Positions 63,898 to 64,000 of a DNA stretch of 64,000 nt are shown piece by piece. The notes beneath the pieces were generated by a model. The model made no database searches. It saw nothing but the letters and a program-made list of their open reading frames with translations, and was not told the origin of the DNA. The translations under genes and the position numbers were made by a program. Numbering within the stretch: the stretch's first letter is position 1; each line of letters opens with the position of its first letter. The DNA is from Anisakis pegreffii (lineage: Eukaryota; Nematoda; Chromadorea; Rhabditida; Anisakidae): positions 124,001-188,000 of the forward strand of contig JAPYMA010002534.1 in NCBI GenBank assembly GCA_035041965.1, written 5' to 3'.

Positions 63898-64000
63898 ATA
63901 ATCGCCATGAAGAGATTATTTGCGAAGAAGACTGGAAGATGCCTTTCAGTTGAACTCAAAGAAAGGACATTTCTGATGTGGTCGTGGTGAATTTCAGAGG

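Larger units (their letters stand above)
59579..64000. other. Right-end intergenic region with weak candidates
   Basis: No firm gene. It contains a CCCACCCACCCACC run near 60405-60425, several AAATAAATAAAT runs, and the two weak gene candidates listed separately. Confidence 0.45.

Overview
This is a eukaryotic nuclear window. It is AT-rich, with intron-split genes, short exons and long non-coding stretches. Exon-level homology (ribosomal protein eL43, CIAO2B, MRM2, ASCC3, a Shroom ASD2 domain), a start codon lying exactly on a 3' splice site (the trans-splicing pattern) and one closely spaced same-strand gene pair all fit a nematode. I infer a parasitic-type nematode and cannot name the species. 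No bacterial features, tRNA, rRNA or CRISPR array are visible.

Every gene I model with confidence lies on the minus strand. Low coordinates: a ~230-bp tandem repeat (about 100-960), rpl-43 (1422-2743), a 74-aa two-exon gene (4173-4480) sitting 85 bp downstream of a C2-domain gene (4566-6702), MRM2 mitochondrial rRNA methyltransferase (8637-10532), CIAO2B Fe-S targeting factor (11309-12215), then the very large ASCC3 double-cassette helicase gene (13987-32483, roughly 45-50 exons). Upstream of ASCC3 is a repeat-rich zone with GC-rich blocks around a long (TA)n tract and a perfect-looking hairpin.

From 34.7 to 47.7 kb, copies of the same ~140-260-bp repeat found at the left edge occur in opposite orientations on either side of an unrecognised 11-exon gene (38675-42830, 343 aa, reading frame fully consistent through all junctions). 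From 49.8 to 59.6 kb lies a nine-exon Shroom-like gene (517 aa) with a C-terminal ASD2 Rho-kinase-binding domain but no PDZ domain. The last 4.4 kb hold only weak candidates.

The recognised genes are housekeeping: translation (eL43), rescue of collided ribosomes and repair (ASCC3), mitochondrial ribosome maturation (MRM2), cytosolic Fe-S delivery (CIAO2B) and epithelial morphogenesis (Shroom). They do not form one pathway. The less ordinary material is the dispersed repeat family with a recurring in-frame peptide, the orphan 343-aa and 74-aa proteins, the operon-like pair, and a splice-donor habit in which T at +3 (GTTCGT/GTTTGT) is the commonest form.
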